Below, piece by piece: positions 23,210 to 34,289 of a stretch of DNA of 64,000 nucleotides. How positions within the stretch are numbered: position 1 is the stretch's first letter; each line of letters starts with the position of its first letter. A model generated the notes under the pieces. It was not told the origin of the DNA. It did no database searches and saw nothing but the letters and a program-made list of their open reading frames with translations. The stretch comes from Diphasiastrum complanatum. Taxonomy: Eukaryota > Streptophyta > Lycopodiopsida > Lycopodiales > Lycopodiaceae. The DNA is taken from positions 4,488,299-4,552,298 of the forward strand of contig CM055109.1 of NCBI GenBank assembly GCA_029204225.1, in the 5' to 3' direction. A program made the translations under genes and the position numbers.

Positions 23210-24215
23210 TTGGCAGATAATAGATCTATGACATGTCTATGTGGCCTGCTACACAAGCCTATGGTAGTCCTACGTGGCTTACGACATGGGAAGTACCAAT
23301 TCTACATGGTTTTCCTTGTGGCAGGCCTACGTGGCTTGTCACGTGGTAGCTTGCGGGCCCCACCTCTTTCTCTCTCTAGGTCCACTCAAGCCTACATGGC
23401 AGAGCTTGGTTGGCTTGCCACACAAGCCTATGGCAAGCCTATGTGGCAACCTGCAACATGCTTGCATAGCAGACATGAGGCCTATGCCATGCCTATGTGG
23501 TTTGCCATGCAAGCCTATGGTAGGCCTACAAGGCTTGCCACGTGTCAGCTTTCGAGCCCACCTCTCTATCTCTCTCTCTCTCTGGGTCCACTCAGGTTAC
23601 ATGGCAGAGCTGGGTTGGCTTGCCGCACAAACCTGTGGTAGGCTTGCATGAATTGCCATGTGGCAAACCCCAAGCTTGCATGATTTGCCATGTGGCAGGC
23701 CTACGTGGTTTGCCATGTGGCAACGTATGATAGGCTTGGTAGATAGTAGGCCTATGTGGCCTACTATACAAGCCTATGGTACGCCATGTGGAAAGCCACA
23801 CAAGCCTATGGTAGGCCTACGTGGCTTGTGACATGGCCAGTCCCAAGCCTACATAGTTTTCCACGTGGCAGGCCTACATGGCTTGCCATGTGGCAACTTT
23901 TGAGCCCCAATTTTTTTTCTATCTCCACTCAGGCCTACGTGGCAGAGCCTAGTTAGCTTGCCACGCAAGCCTATGTTTGAACTACGTGGTTTGCCACGTG
24001 GCAAACCCCAAGCTTGCATGACTTGCCATGGGGTAGGCCTATATGGCTTGCCATCGTGGCAGTCTCCGACAGGCTTAGCAGATAGTGGGCCTATGACATG
24101 CATATGTGGCCTGCTACACAAGCCTATGGTAGGCCTATGTGGCTTGCCATGTGGCAAAGCCCAAGCATCCATGGTTTGCCATGTGGTAGCCTTACATGAC
24201 AAGCCACAATCAAGT
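23210..24215. repeat. Degenerate GC-rich tandem array, about 1 kb
   Basis: Dozens of variants of GGCCTACGTGGCTTGCCA and CAAGCCTATGGTAGGCC, with many CACGTGG/CCATGTGG words. A larger unit recurs around 23351, 23550 and 23898 (a GAGCCCCA-like block, CT-rich stretch, TCCACTCAGG, TGGCAGAGC, TTGCCACGCAAG). Another unit recurs at 23215, 23735 and 24073 (CAGATAGTGGGCCTATG, TGGCCTGCTACACAAGCC). Open frames on both strands are by-products of the repeat. Confidence 0.85.
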
Positions 24216-24265
24216 GACCTCCGACCACAAGATAACCGGATCAAGTAGCATCAAGCCCTGGTGCA

Positions 24266-27077
24266 TCAAGAACTAGAGGAACATCTGATGTAGAGGATCA
24301 ACAAGTGCAGCAAGAGCACGAGCCTGATCCGCAAGTAATGGTGTATGATAAAACACATAATAGGCTCCCATGTGGCCTCCTCAATAGGACGACCATCCCA
24401 CTGGACCAAAAACTGAATCTGCCGGCAGCGTCGACTATGGTATAGACGGAATATAGCAGCAGGTAAAAATGGAAATAACTCTGGAGCAGTAGGAAACTCA
24501 GCATCACAAGGAGCGTCATCCTCAATAGCAGCACGTAATAAATTGACATGGAATACATCACAGGCGCGTGTGGAAGCAGGAAGCTGTAAGCGATATGTAA
24601 TTGGACTAAGAACCTCCACAATGCGATAAGGCCCATAATAACGTGGTGCAAGCTTCTCAGTAGAAGCATGGCCCTGGACAAAATGATGACGTGAAAACCG
24701 TAAGCGTAGATAAACCATATCTCCAAGCTGAAACTCAACATGGTGGCGGTGACGATCAACTGAGGTCTGATAACGCTGCTGAACATGCTGTAAATGAGAA
24801 CTGGCCCGAGTAATAAGCTCTCGAGCACCTGGTAGAAAAGATGCAAGTGTAATAGGTGTATCCTCAGGAGGAAGAGGAATGCCAGGTAAAAGAGGTGCAT
24901 AGCCATGAGATAATAAAAATGGAGAGACACCTGTGCTGGTACTAACAGAGCTATTATAGCTATACTCTGCTAAACATAAATGTTGATCCCAATCCTTCCC
25001 TGAAGGAGTAACAAAATGGCGTAAATAATCCTCAAGGATCCTGTTAAGGACCTCAGACTGCCCATCAGAAGTAGAATGATAAGCAGAACCCATAAAAAGC
25101 TGAACATCCAAAATACGCATAAGCTCTGTCCAGAATATAGATGTAAACTTACTATCCGATCAGAAAGGATAGTACGAGGTAATCCATGCAGGCGGAAAAT
25201 CTCTGATAGGAACAAACGAGCACACTGCTCTGCTGTATAGTACTGCGAACTGGGATAAAATGTGCCTGTTTCGAGAACCTGTCAACTACCACCATACATG
25301 AATCGTGACCACGCTGGGTATGGGGAAGGCCAAGGATTAAGTCCATAGATATATCAGTCCACTGGCGATGAGGAATAGGCCTACTCTGGAGCAAACCAGC
25401 AGATTTAGAACGGGAGTACTTATTACGAAGACAGAAAGGGCAGGTACGAATAAGTACAACAAGCTCAGATCGAAGAGAGGGCCAATAGAAATGGTCTTTG
25501 AGACGAGCATAAGACTTCTGAAAACCAAAGTGACCCCCAACAGGAGAGGAATGAGCATCCGACAACAATTGGGAACGAATACCCAAAGAACTAGGGATAC
25601 AAAGAGAATCATAATGATAAAGACGATTGTCAATAATGGAGTAAACCTGATGAGGACTGGACGAAACAGGTGAGGCAGAACTATAAACATCACAAAAATC
25701 AGAACATGTAAGGTATGCTGCAGGTAGAGCATCAAACCATGGAGGAATAGTAGAAACGAGTGTATTTAACAAAGCTGGAAGACGAGATAATGCATCAGCA
25801 GCAGTGTTGGCACGATTAGGACGATACAATATGGAGAAATTAAAAGACTGTAAAAACTGCAACCAACGAAATTGACGATCACTAAGGTCACGTTGAGAAA
25901 ACAGATAACATAAAGACTGGTGATCAGTAATAATGTCAAATGGGACTCGATACAGATAATGACGCCACTTCTTAAGAGCATAGATAATAGCAAGAAGCTC
26001 TTTCTCATGCACAGAATAACGTTGCTCATAAGAGCGAAGACGACGCGACTCATAAGCAATAATACATTGTGACTGGCGAAGTAAAGCACCCAAACCAACA
26101 TTACTAGCATCAGGCTCAACAAGAAACTTCTGATCAAACTGTGGTAAACACATAACGGCAGCATCAACAACAGCACGACGAAGAGTATCAAACGCTGTCT
26201 GACAATCAGGAGTCCACAGAAAAGTACTAGACTTCTTCAAAAGTGCATGAAGAGGAGCTGCGATAGTGGCAAAATGAGGAACTGGACGACGAAGGTGAGT
26301 GGCTAACCCAAGAAACATACGAACATGATGAATATCAGTAGGTATAGGCCAATCCTGGATGGCCTGAACCTTATGAGGGTCCAGACGAATGTGACCATTA
26401 CAAATAAGAAAACCAAGAAACTTGATCTCAGAAACAGCAAAAGAACATTTAGACAACTTAGCAAATAACTGGTGGTGTACAAGTAACTGAAAGACAGAGG
26501 AAAGATGGGCAACATGCTCAGCAAGAGACTGACTAAAAATAAGAATATCATCAAAATAAACCAAGACACAATGACCAAGAAGCGGACACAAGACATTATT
26601 CATCACATTCTGGAACGTAGGAGGGCCATTAGTAACACCAAAAGGAAGCACACGAAATTCATATAAACCAAGATGAGTACGGAAAGCAGTCTTATGTTCG
26701 TCAGAAGGGTGCATCCTGATTTGGTAATATCCAGAACGAAGGTCTATCTTGGAAAAGATTTTAGAGGTACCGAGCTGGTCAAAGAGGTCATCCATGTGTG
26801 GAATAGGGTACTGATTACGAATAGTCAACTTATTTAAAGCACGGTAATCAATACAAAGGCGTTTGGTACCATCTTTCTTATTAATAAGGAGAACAGGAGC
26901 ACCAAAAGGGCTGTGACTAGGAACAATGAGACCCTGATCTAACAAGGTAGTAATATGGAGCTCAAGCTCATCACGCTCAGATCGAGACATACGATAAGGG
27001 GGACGGGAGGGAGGAGCAGAACCAGGACGCAAATCAATATGATGGTTCACGTCATGTAATGGTGGTAGCGTCGTAGG
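24266..27077 (-). pseudogene. Ty3 pol: RT, RNase H, integrase, chromodomain
   Basis: A long frame (27050-25152, 632 residues) covers reverse transcriptase with catalytic YFDD (near 26550), RNase H (EPDASN, DHQSL, ADALSRL) and the HHCC and N-terminal core of integrase (MDLILGLP). Two one-base frameshifts, near 25245 and 25156, interrupt the integrase core. The frame from 25120 then carries the catalytic-E region (DGQSEVLNR), the C-terminal domain and a chromodomain-like VQWDGRPIEEATWEP. The product would copy element RNA and integrate the cDNA. Compared with other Ty3 relics in the window it is well preserved, lacking large deletions. The RT N-terminus is continuous in frame with the protease on the far side of the copia insertion. 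Confidence 0.9.
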
Positions 27078-27477
27078 TGTTGAAGAGTAATGCCTATTTT
27101 ACCCCTTTTTGGCTAAGCATTAGTTAAGTTGTACATAACTCATGGGGCATGTTTTAATTAAATGCATGACCCCCCCTTTTTGTTAAGTTATGTAAATTAG
27201 TGCAAGTGGCCCACTTGGCCAAGTAGCTCACTCCCATGGTTGACACCTAGACTTTCCATGCATGTAAAGGAGGTGCTTGCCTCACAAGGGATTTGGAGGA
27301 CCTACGCCCTCCTCTCTCTCACTAGCAATTCATTTCTTCTTGAGACTTTTGAGTTTGTGAGATGCTCATGCAATTCTCCTTGTGTGTGATATTTCCATAG
27401 CCAAGTTTTCTCAAGCTTTCATAGTTGATCTAGCATCTGAGTTAAGATACTCCATAGCTAGGTCTTGTAATTCTTCA
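27078..27477 (+). repeat. 5' LTR of copia element
   Basis: 400 bases, starting TGTTGAAGAG and ending TAATTCTTCA, immediately followed by the primer site. It differs from the 3' LTR at two positions: T against C near 27302, and C against T near 27414. The LTR should carry the element promoter and polyadenylation signals; no unambiguous TATA box was picked out. Confidence 0.97.
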
Positions 27478-27494
27478 TGGTATCAGAGCAGGTT
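27478..27494 (+). promoter_or_regulatory. Copia primer-binding site
   Basis: TGGTATCAGAGCAGGTT directly abuts the LTR and is complementary to the 3' end of initiator-Met tRNA, the usual primer for plant copia elements. Next to a fully open Gag-Pol frame this supports replication competence. Confidence 0.92.
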
Positions 27495-27946
27495 GTCTAG
27501 CCTGTGAGTCTGAGAGTGAGAGAAACTTCAGTGCTTAGATTCTTGAGAAGATTCTTATCTTCTACAAGCACCTCAATCTTGAAAGAGGGAGCATTTGATC
27601 TACAGGTGTCAGATCAGGTGGAGTCTTGCACTGTTGGTGAGCTATTGGCAAGGGGAGTGGGATGATCCAAAAACTTTCTAAATCTGGCTAAGTTTTGGAG
27701 AGTTTTTCTGGAGGAGCTTACACAAAAGTAGGGCGCACTTTCTGTAGGGGCTTCTGGTTTCTGTTCCAGTGGAGCCTAGTGCTTGTGCTAGTGAGGCCAC
27801 ACCAAGTGGCAAAGACAAAAGCAGGAGCTGAAGGGTTGCCTTGAAGTGGCTACATACCCTAGTTTGGGGTTAAACCCTTGTTGCTGGAAGCTGTTCTTTT
27901 CTGATCTCTTTCAAGTTGAGCTTCTGTTTTAAGCACAGATTTTAGC

Positions 27947-30900
27947 ATGGCAAGTCTTGGGGAGAGTTTGCTGGGTGAATCTAGCAAACTAGATGGCACA
28001 AACTACAGAGTGTGGAAGTTCAAGATAGCCAATATCTTGATGGATAAGAATTGCTGGGAGGTCATGACAGGTACAGAACCTGTACCAACATCTGATCCTG
28101 AATTGAAGGACTACATGAACAGGAGACATAAAGCTCATAGGATAATCAATCTTTCTGTCAAGGACAATATTATTCCTCACATTTGCAATGCAAGGGATGC
28201 AGCTGATGCTTGGACAATTCTGAAGTCTATGTTTGAAACAGTGGATTCAGCCAAGCTGGTGTATTTGCAAAACAGGTTACATACTCTCAAGATGGAAGCA
28301 GGTGCAACAATTGGTGATCATATTACAAAGGTCAAGGACCTATTGGATCAGCTTGCTTCAGTTGGAGAGAAAATAAGTGACAGGAGTATTGTTCCCATAG
28401 TCTTGAACAGCTTGTCATTCAACTATCAAGACTATGTGATGTCCCTTTCTGCTAGGGAGAAACTCCCAACCTTTGGGGAGTTATGTGGTCTTCTTTTACA
28501 GGAGGAGATGAGAAGGAAGAATCTTTCTGAAAGGGAAGATAATCCAGAGCTTGCATTTGCTTCTAAGAAGAAGCAAAACTTTCAGAAGAAAGGCAAAGGC
28601 AAAAAGAAGAACTCAAAGCAAAGCTTGGAGCAGCAGGTGTCCAAGTTACAGGTTGGAGAGGAGTCAAGCACCAATTCCTCATCTACACCCAAGAGGAAGG
28701 GCAACTGCAACTATTGTGGTAAGTATGGGCATTTTGCTTTTGAATGCAGGAAGAAGCAAAGTGATCAGAAGAAGGGAAAGAACCAGCAGAGTCACTTTGT
28801 TGACAAAGTTGCAGAGGAGGAGCAATCTGGTGTGCTTGAGCTATTCACTGCAGCCCTATCATCTGAATCCACATTTGGTGGATGGTACATTGATTCTGGA
28901 GCCTCAAAGCACATGACACCTCATAGAGATTGGTTCAGCACCTATGAGGAGACAGAAGATAGCCAGCATGTTTGCCTTGGAGATAATTATACACGTATGG
29001 TGAGGGGCAAAGGTACAGTTGCAATACAGCTATCATCAGGTGAGGTGAAGGAAATTAAAAGTGTGTTGCATGTACCAGGGTTGGCTAAGAACTTGTTATC
29101 TGTTGGTGCCATTACCAAACAGAACATGGTGGTAGAGTTTAATGATTCTAAATGTTTGGTAAAAGACAAAGAGAAGAACTTCAAAGTGGTAGCCAAGGGA
29201 ATGCAAGAAGGAGGTCTTTACAAGCTTTTCACAACCATTCCTAGCCAAGAGGCCTTGTCTGCAAGAGATACTAATCGGGACAAGCTTTGGCATGAGAGAT
29301 ATGGTCATTTGAGTTACAAAAGTTTGCAAGTTTTGAACAGGCACAAAATGGTAGTAGATCTTCCTAGCATTAAGTCTTCTTCAGATACATGTGAGGCTTG
29401 TGCATTAGGGAAGCAACAGAGGAAAAAGTTTCCAAAGGAGAAAGCTACCAGGGCCAAGGGCATTCTTGAACTTGTGCATTCAGATTTATGTGGTCCCATG
29501 CAGGTCAAATCAGCAGGGGGGGCATACTATCTCATGACCTTCGTAGATGATTTCTCTCGGAAGGTATGGGTCTATTTTCTGAAACTGAAATCTGAAGCGT
29601 TCAAATACTTCAAACAGTGGAAAGCTATGGTGGAAAACCACACAGGAAAGAGGTTAAAGACTCTCAGGTCAGATAAGGGTGGTGAGTATATTTCTGATGA
29701 GTTCAAAGATCTTTGCAAAGCATGTGGGATAAAGAGACAGTTTACTGCTCCACATACACCGCAGCAAAACGGCGTGGCTGAGCGGAAAAACAGGTCTATA
29801 GTTGAGTGTGCGAGGAGCATGCTCAAGGCAAAGGGGTTGCCAAATTCTTTTTGGGAAGAAGCGGTAGCAACTGCTGTTTTTCTATTGAATAGAAGTCCAA
29901 CCAAAGCAGTTGAAGGAATCACGCCAGAAGAGGCATATAGTGGCAAGAAGCCCAAAGTGGGCAGCCTTCGAGTATTTGGGTGTACAGCATATGCACATAT
30001 ACCAAAGGACTTGCGGAAGAAACTTGATGCAAAATCCGTAAAGTGTGTCTTTCTTGGGTATAGTGAAGGTGAGAAAGCTTATGTGCTATATGATCTCGAA
30101 AACAGGAGGAAGATCCTAAGTCGAGATGTCATCTTTGATGAAGAGCATGCACCCAAGATACAGGAGCAGGAGAAGGAAGGAATTACTGAGTTCATACCCT
30201 TGATTGATTCCACGGATGAGGATCCTAGTCAAGAGTCCTGTAAGCCTCAAGTGCAGGAGCAACAACAGGAAATCGAACCTACTAGTTCGAGACCTCTTTT
30301 TGGCCAAGTACCAGAAGCAGAAGTTGGGGACAAACGGAAGACTAAAACAGTACCATGGGATACGTGGTCACCATCCACATCACCTACTGCTAGGAAGAAG
30401 CTACCTAGGTGGTATTGGGAAACAATCAAAGAAGGTCAAATGATTGAAGAAGGAGAGAGCAGTGAACAGGGTGTCAGAAGATCTCTTAGGTCTCATGAGA
30501 GACAAGAGACTAACTTTGCTCTTATGTCCACTATTCTGAATGCAGATGAGCCACAATTCTTCCACGAAGCCGTGAGAGAAAAGGTATGGCAACATGCCAT
30601 GCAGGAGGAGTACGACTCCATTGTCAAGAATGACACATGGGAGCTCACTACATTGCCAGAAGGGAAGCAACCAATAGGTTGCAAGTGGGTCTATAAGACC
30701 AAGTTTCATGCCAATGGAACAGTGGACAAGTACAAGGCAAGGTTGGTGGCGAAAGGCTATGCTCAGCAAGAGGGGCTAGACTATGATGAGACATTCGCAC
30801 CTGTTGCTAAAATGACATCTATCAGGACCGTTTTGGCTATAGCCTCATATTTTGATTGGGATGTCCATCAAATGGATGTCAAGAGTGCCTTTCTTAATGG

Positions 30901-32098
30901 GCACCTACAGGAGGAGGTTTACATGGAACAACCGCAGGGATTTGAAATAACAGGCAAGGAGAATCTGGTTTGCAGGCTTAGGAAAGCCTTGTATGGGCTC
31001 AAACAGGCGCCAAGGGCTTGGTATAGCCGAATTGATGAGTACTTTGCAAGGCAAGGGTTTGAGAAGAGTAAGTCTGATTGCAATCTTTATGTCTTCAGGG
31101 AAGGAGAAGACTTTGTGGTTGTTGTGCTCTATGTGGATGATCTACTCATCACGGGAAGCAATAAGAAGCTTATTGCTTGTGTTAAGAAGAATCTTTCTAA
31201 TGAGTTTGAAATGAAAGATTTGGGTTTGCTACACTATTGCCTAGGAGTTGAAGTTTGGAAAGGAAAGCGTTGTCTTTTTATCTCACAGGCAAAGTATGCA
31301 CAGAAATTATTGAAGAAGTTTAACATGCAAGAAAGCAAACCAATCAGCACACCCATGGATGCAAGCAACAAGCCATCAAAAGATGATGGTCCAGCATTTC
31401 CAGATGAGACGCTCTATCGTCAGTTAGTGGGCAGCCTGATTTACCTTACTACCACCAGGCCAGATATTGCTTATGCGGTTGGAATCGCAAGTCAATACAT
31501 GTGTAAGCCTACCGAAGCACATTGGAAGGCAGCCAAGCGGATCCTACGATATGTGAGAGGGACAGTGACTTATGGGATTGGATACACGGATGACGGGAAC
31601 CTTCAGCTGGAAGGCTATTCAGATTCTGATTGGGCAGGTGATAGAGACGATCAGAGATCGACGACAGGCTATTGCTTCAGCCTAGGTTCAGGGGCTATAT
31701 CGTGGTGCAGTAAGAAGCAGCCTACTATTGCTCTATCGTCTACCGAAGCTGAGTACAGGGCGACTACGAGGTCCGCCTGTGAAGCCATTTGGTTACGCCG
31801 TCTACTTGAGGACATGCAGATTGCTCAAGTAAGACCTACATTGTTACATTGTGATAACCAAAGCTGCATTCAGCTTGCAAGGAATCCAGTCTATCATGCA
31901 CGGACAAAACATATAGAGGTGGACCAGCATTTTATACGAGAGAAAGTGCACAGTGGGGAGATCGAGCTAGTTTATTGCGACACCAACGACCAGACAGCTG
32001 ATATTTTTACTAAACCACTTAGTAAAGATAAGTTTGAAAAGTTCAGAACTTTGTTGGGTGTCAGTTTGAATAAAATTGCCATTAAGGGGGGGTGTTGA
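27947..32098 (+). CDS. Copia Gag-Pol polyprotein, intact
   Basis: One 1383-residue frame with all expected domains in copia order. Gag lies at about 1-250, and a CCHC knuckle at 254-267 (CNYCGKYGHFAFEC). The protease has DSGA at 316-319. The integrase HHCC region starts near 449, and its core has Asp 513, Asp 576 and Glu 612 (35-residue D-E spacing). Reverse transcriptase has YVDD at 1062-1065, and RNase H starts near 1224 (SDSDWAG, then a TEAEY motif and an HCDNQS motif). No stop or frameshift, and every catalytic residue checked is present. The ATG at 27947 is 453 bases past the primer site and is the first to give the full gag domain. The polyprotein packages, copies and integrates the element. 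The frame ends at the polypurine tract. Confidence 0.96.
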   Translation: MASLGESLLGESSKLDGTNYRVWKFKIANILMDKNCWEVMTGTEPVPTSDPELKDYMNRRHKAHRIINLSVKDNIIPHICNARDAADAWTILKSMFETVDSAKLVYLQNRLHTLKMEAGATIGDHITKVKDLLDQLASVGEKISDRSIVPIVLNSLSFNYQDYVMSLSAREKLPTFGELCGLLLQEEMRRKNLSEREDNPELAFASKKKQNFQKKGKGKKKNSKQSLEQQVSKLQVGEESSTNSSSTPKRKGNCNYCGKYGHFAFECRKKQSDQKKGKNQQSHFVDKVAEEEQSGVLELFTAALSSESTFGGWYIDSGASKHMTPHRDWFSTYEETEDSQHVCLGDNYTRMVRGKGTVAIQLSSGEVKEIKSVLHVPGLAKNLLSVGAITKQNMVVEFNDSKCLVKDKEKNFKVVAKGMQEGGLYKLFTTIPSQEALSARDTNRDKLWHERYGHLSYKSLQVLNRHKMVVDLPSIKSSSDTCEACALGKQQRKKFPKEKATRAKGILELVHSDLCGPMQVKSAGGAYYLMTFVDDFSRKVWVYFLKLKSEAFKYFKQWKAMVENHTGKRLKTLRSDKGGEYISDEFKDLCKACGIKRQFTAPHTPQQNGVAERKNRSIVECARSMLKAKGLPNSFWEEAVATAVFLLNRSPTKAVEGITPEEAYSGKKPKVGSLRVFGCTAYAHIPKDLRKKLDAKSVKCVFLGYSEGEKAYVLYDLENRRKILSRDVIFDEEHAPKIQEQEKEGITEFIPLIDSTDEDPSQESCKPQVQEQQQEIEPTSSRPLFGQVPEAEVGDKRKTKTVPWDTWSPSTSPTARKKLPRWYWETIKEGQMIEEGESSEQGVRRSLRSHERQETNFALMSTILNADEPQFFHEAVREKVWQHAMQEEYDSIVKNDTWELTTLPEGKQPIGCKWVYKTKFHANGTVDKYKARLVAKGYAQQEGLDYDETFAPVAKMTSIRTVLAIASYFDWDVHQMDVKSAFLNGHLQEEVYMEQPQGFEITGKENLVCRLRKALYGLKQAPRAWYSRIDEYFARQGFEKSKSDCNLYVFREGEDFVVVVLYVDDLLITGSNKKLIACVKKNLSNEFEMKDLGLLHYCLGVEVWKGKRCLFISQAKYAQKLLKKFNMQESKPISTPMDASNKPSKDDGPAFPDETLYRQLVGSLIYLTTTRPDIAYAVGIASQYMCKPTEAHWKAAKRILRYVRGTVTYGIGYTDDGNLQLEGYSDSDWAGDRDDQRSTTGYCFSLGSGAISWCSKKQPTIALSSTEAEYRATTRSACEAIWLRRLLEDMQIAQVRPTLLHCDNQSCIQLARNPVYHARTKHIEVDQHFIREKVHSGEIELVYCDTNDQTADIFTKPLSKDKFEKFRTLLGVSLNKIAIKGGC
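32082..32092 (+). promoter_or_regulatory. Copia polypurine tract
   Basis: TTAAGGGGGGG immediately precedes the 3' LTR and overlaps the end of the Gag-Pol frame; it would prime plus-strand DNA synthesis. Confidence 0.85.
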
Positions 32099-32492
32099 AG
32101 AGTAATGCCTATTTTACCCCTTTTTGGCTAAGCATTAGTTAAGTTGTACATAACTCATGGGGCATGTTTTAATTAAATGCATGACCCCCCCTTTTTGTTA
32201 AGTTATGTAAATTAGTGCAAGTGGCCCACTTGGCCAAGTAGCTCACTCCCATGGTTGACACCTAGACTTTCCATGCATGTAAAGGAGGTGCTTGCCTCAC
32301 AAGGGATTTGGAGGACCCACGCCCTCCTCTCTCTCACTAGCAATTCATTTCTTCTTGAGACTTTTGAGTTTGTGAGATGCTCATGCAATTCTCCTTGTGT
32401 GTGATATTTTCATAGCCAAGTTTTCTCAAGCTTTCATAGTTGATCTAGCATCTGAGTTAAGATACTCCATAGCTAGGTCTTGTAATTCTTCA
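32093..32492 (+). repeat. 3' LTR of copia element
   Basis: 400 bases, two substitutions and no length difference from the 5' LTR. It is followed by the target duplication GTAGG at 32493-32497. Confidence 0.97.
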
Positions 32493-34289
32493 GTAGGTTC
32501 TGAAAAGACAAAAGCATACTGATGTAATAAGTCAGAAATCACCTGAGGAACAGCTGCTGGTGTAGAAACTGGAGGAACTGGTACTGCCCGCTGAACACAT
32601 AATAAGGCAGCAGAATGAGCCTTCTGCAGGCTGCGAATAAACTGCTTCCAAGTAATCAACTGGAAGTCTCCCTGAGAATCAATGCCCACAAGTGAGTGTG
32701 TAACTGCATCATGTACAAATGTCAATGTCTGCTGTGTCAAGTCCAGTGTAATGGCTCCAAGAGATCCAAACCAATCAGCACCAAGGATAAGATCATAACG
32801 CTCCATAGGGATAATGTAAAGATCTGCCTGTCCAGAGAAATCTCCAATGCGGTATGGTAAACGCTGAAACATCTGAGAACTAGGAAAAGAATGAGAACTG
32901 GCAACCTCAACTGTGAGAGGCTGGGAAGCAGGAACAGGTGAAGCACGGATCCGACTAGTGATATAACTGCTAATAAAAGAATGAGTGCTACCAATATCAA
33001 CTAAAGCAATATACTCTCGACTTGTAATACGCACACGTAACCGAATGGAGCGAGGACCAGGACGCCCTGTCCAAGTAGCATAGGCAAGATGAGCATGGCA
33101 AGTAGCAGGAAGTAAATAAGGGGAAGGCTCAGAGGATAAGTCAGGCTCATCAGAAATATGAATGTAGATATTGGAATCATCTGGAGTAGTGCCCTCATGG
33201 TAAAAAACAGCAGTAGTAGTAGGGAGAGGCTGGCAGCAATCACGGGCAAGATGGTCAGGACTCTTACAACGGAAGCAAAGACGCTTCTGCTGAAGATCAG
33301 CGAACTCTACAGACGTGTAACGTCGGAGAAAAGCAGGTCAAGGAGTCGGAGGACGAGGAGGCGAAGGGGCAATGGAGAGAGCTGGAACAGAAGGGGCCAG
33401 TGTAGGGGTGAATGGAGCGGGAAAAGATGAAGCACAAGGACGGGGTCGGGAGAAGCGGGAAGGAAGGGTGTCAGAGTACTTATGCTGTAAAGTACTAACA
33501 AGAGACATCGCCTCAACAAGTGTGGTAGGACGGAAGGAAGAAACATCATAACGTAAAGCACCACGAAGCCCAGCAATGTAACGAGAAATAAGCTCAGTGG
33601 GCTGTACATCTGTGAAAAGATAAGAAAACTCCATAAACTGATCTGTATAAGAAGCAAGATCACTGGTCTGAGTGAGACTACGGAATGTATCACGTTGGCG
33701 GTCAAGCCACTGAGGATCAATCATAGCATGGCGGAGCTCACGGCGAAAAGTATGCCATACATGGCTTCCCGATCAGGATCAACTCTATAAACTCGCCACC
33801 ACGTGGCGGCACGTCCATCTAAATGTAAAGCAGCCAACTGGATCTTCTGAGGATCAGTCTTGGGGTAAATCTGAAAATATGTGTCAAGCTTAGCAAACCA
33901 ATTCTCTAATAAGTTCCCGTCGGAGGAACTGGAATAGGTAGTAAGCTGTACCCTATCACGAAAGTCTCGAGCAAAGTGTGGCTCAGGAAGGGGGGGACGA
34001 GGAAAGAAACCAGGAGGTGGGTTAGATGGAATGAACGGTCCACCACCAGGCTGACTAGCAGAAGAAGATGGAAATCCAAATGGAGGGGGAGTCCCAAATG
34101 TAGGAAAAACAGGAGCTTTACCAGGACCATGAGGCTGTAAAGAATCAATCTGTGACTGCATAGTAGCAAAGCCGGTCATAACTGAATCGAAGCGAAGAAC
34201 GAGGCCAGAAAGGGTCTCATCCATGCGACGAAACTGATCGGATAAGGTTTCCTGAGTAGTCTCACTCGGGGGGTAGGTGAATGTGCCAT
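32493..34289 (-). pseudogene. Ty3 gag and protease, frameshifted
   Basis: The start codon is at 34289, and a one-base loss in the C run just downstream shifts the frame. Gag continues at 34224-33721 (HLDGRAATWW capsid motif), then after a frameshift at 33724-33338, then a zinc knuckle CFRCKSPDHLARDC near 33250. The protease (33034-32493) reads VDIGSTHSF: the usual D-T/S-G triad has Ile in the middle, a likely inactivating change. ILGADWF follows, as in other Ty3 proteases. The frame runs straight into the copia insertion at 32492. Similar gag or protease pieces occur at 46490-46842 and 61291-61760. Confidence 0.87.

Larger units (their letters stand above)
27078..32492 (+). mobile_element. 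Full-length, probably intact Ty1/copia element
   Basis: 5415 bases: 400-base LTRs at both ends (TGTTGAAG...TTCA), primer site at 27478, one uninterrupted Gag-Pol frame (27947-32098), a G-rich polypurine tract before 32093, and a perfect 5-base target duplication GTAGG (27073-27077 and 32493-32497). The LTRs differ at only two positions, so insertion was recent. It landed in the protease-RT junction of an antisense Ty3 element, inside an LKR/SDH intron and in the same sense as that gene. Confidence 0.97.

Noticed and set aside
23210-24215. CRISPR-like array
   Set aside because: Units are degenerate and without unique spacers, and the setting is a plant nuclear gene.
23210-24248. Open frames of 60-143 residues on both strands
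   Set aside because: They arise from the GC-rich tandem array; translations simply repeat the DNA unit and occur in all frames.
25337-26596. Hydrophobic minus-strand frames of 97-141 residues
   Set aside because: Alternative frames of the Ty3 RT-integrase gene on the same strand; the real frame has all the domain motifs.
29572-30769. Minus-strand frames of 120-127 residues
   Set aside because: Shadows antisense to the intact copia Gag-Pol frame.
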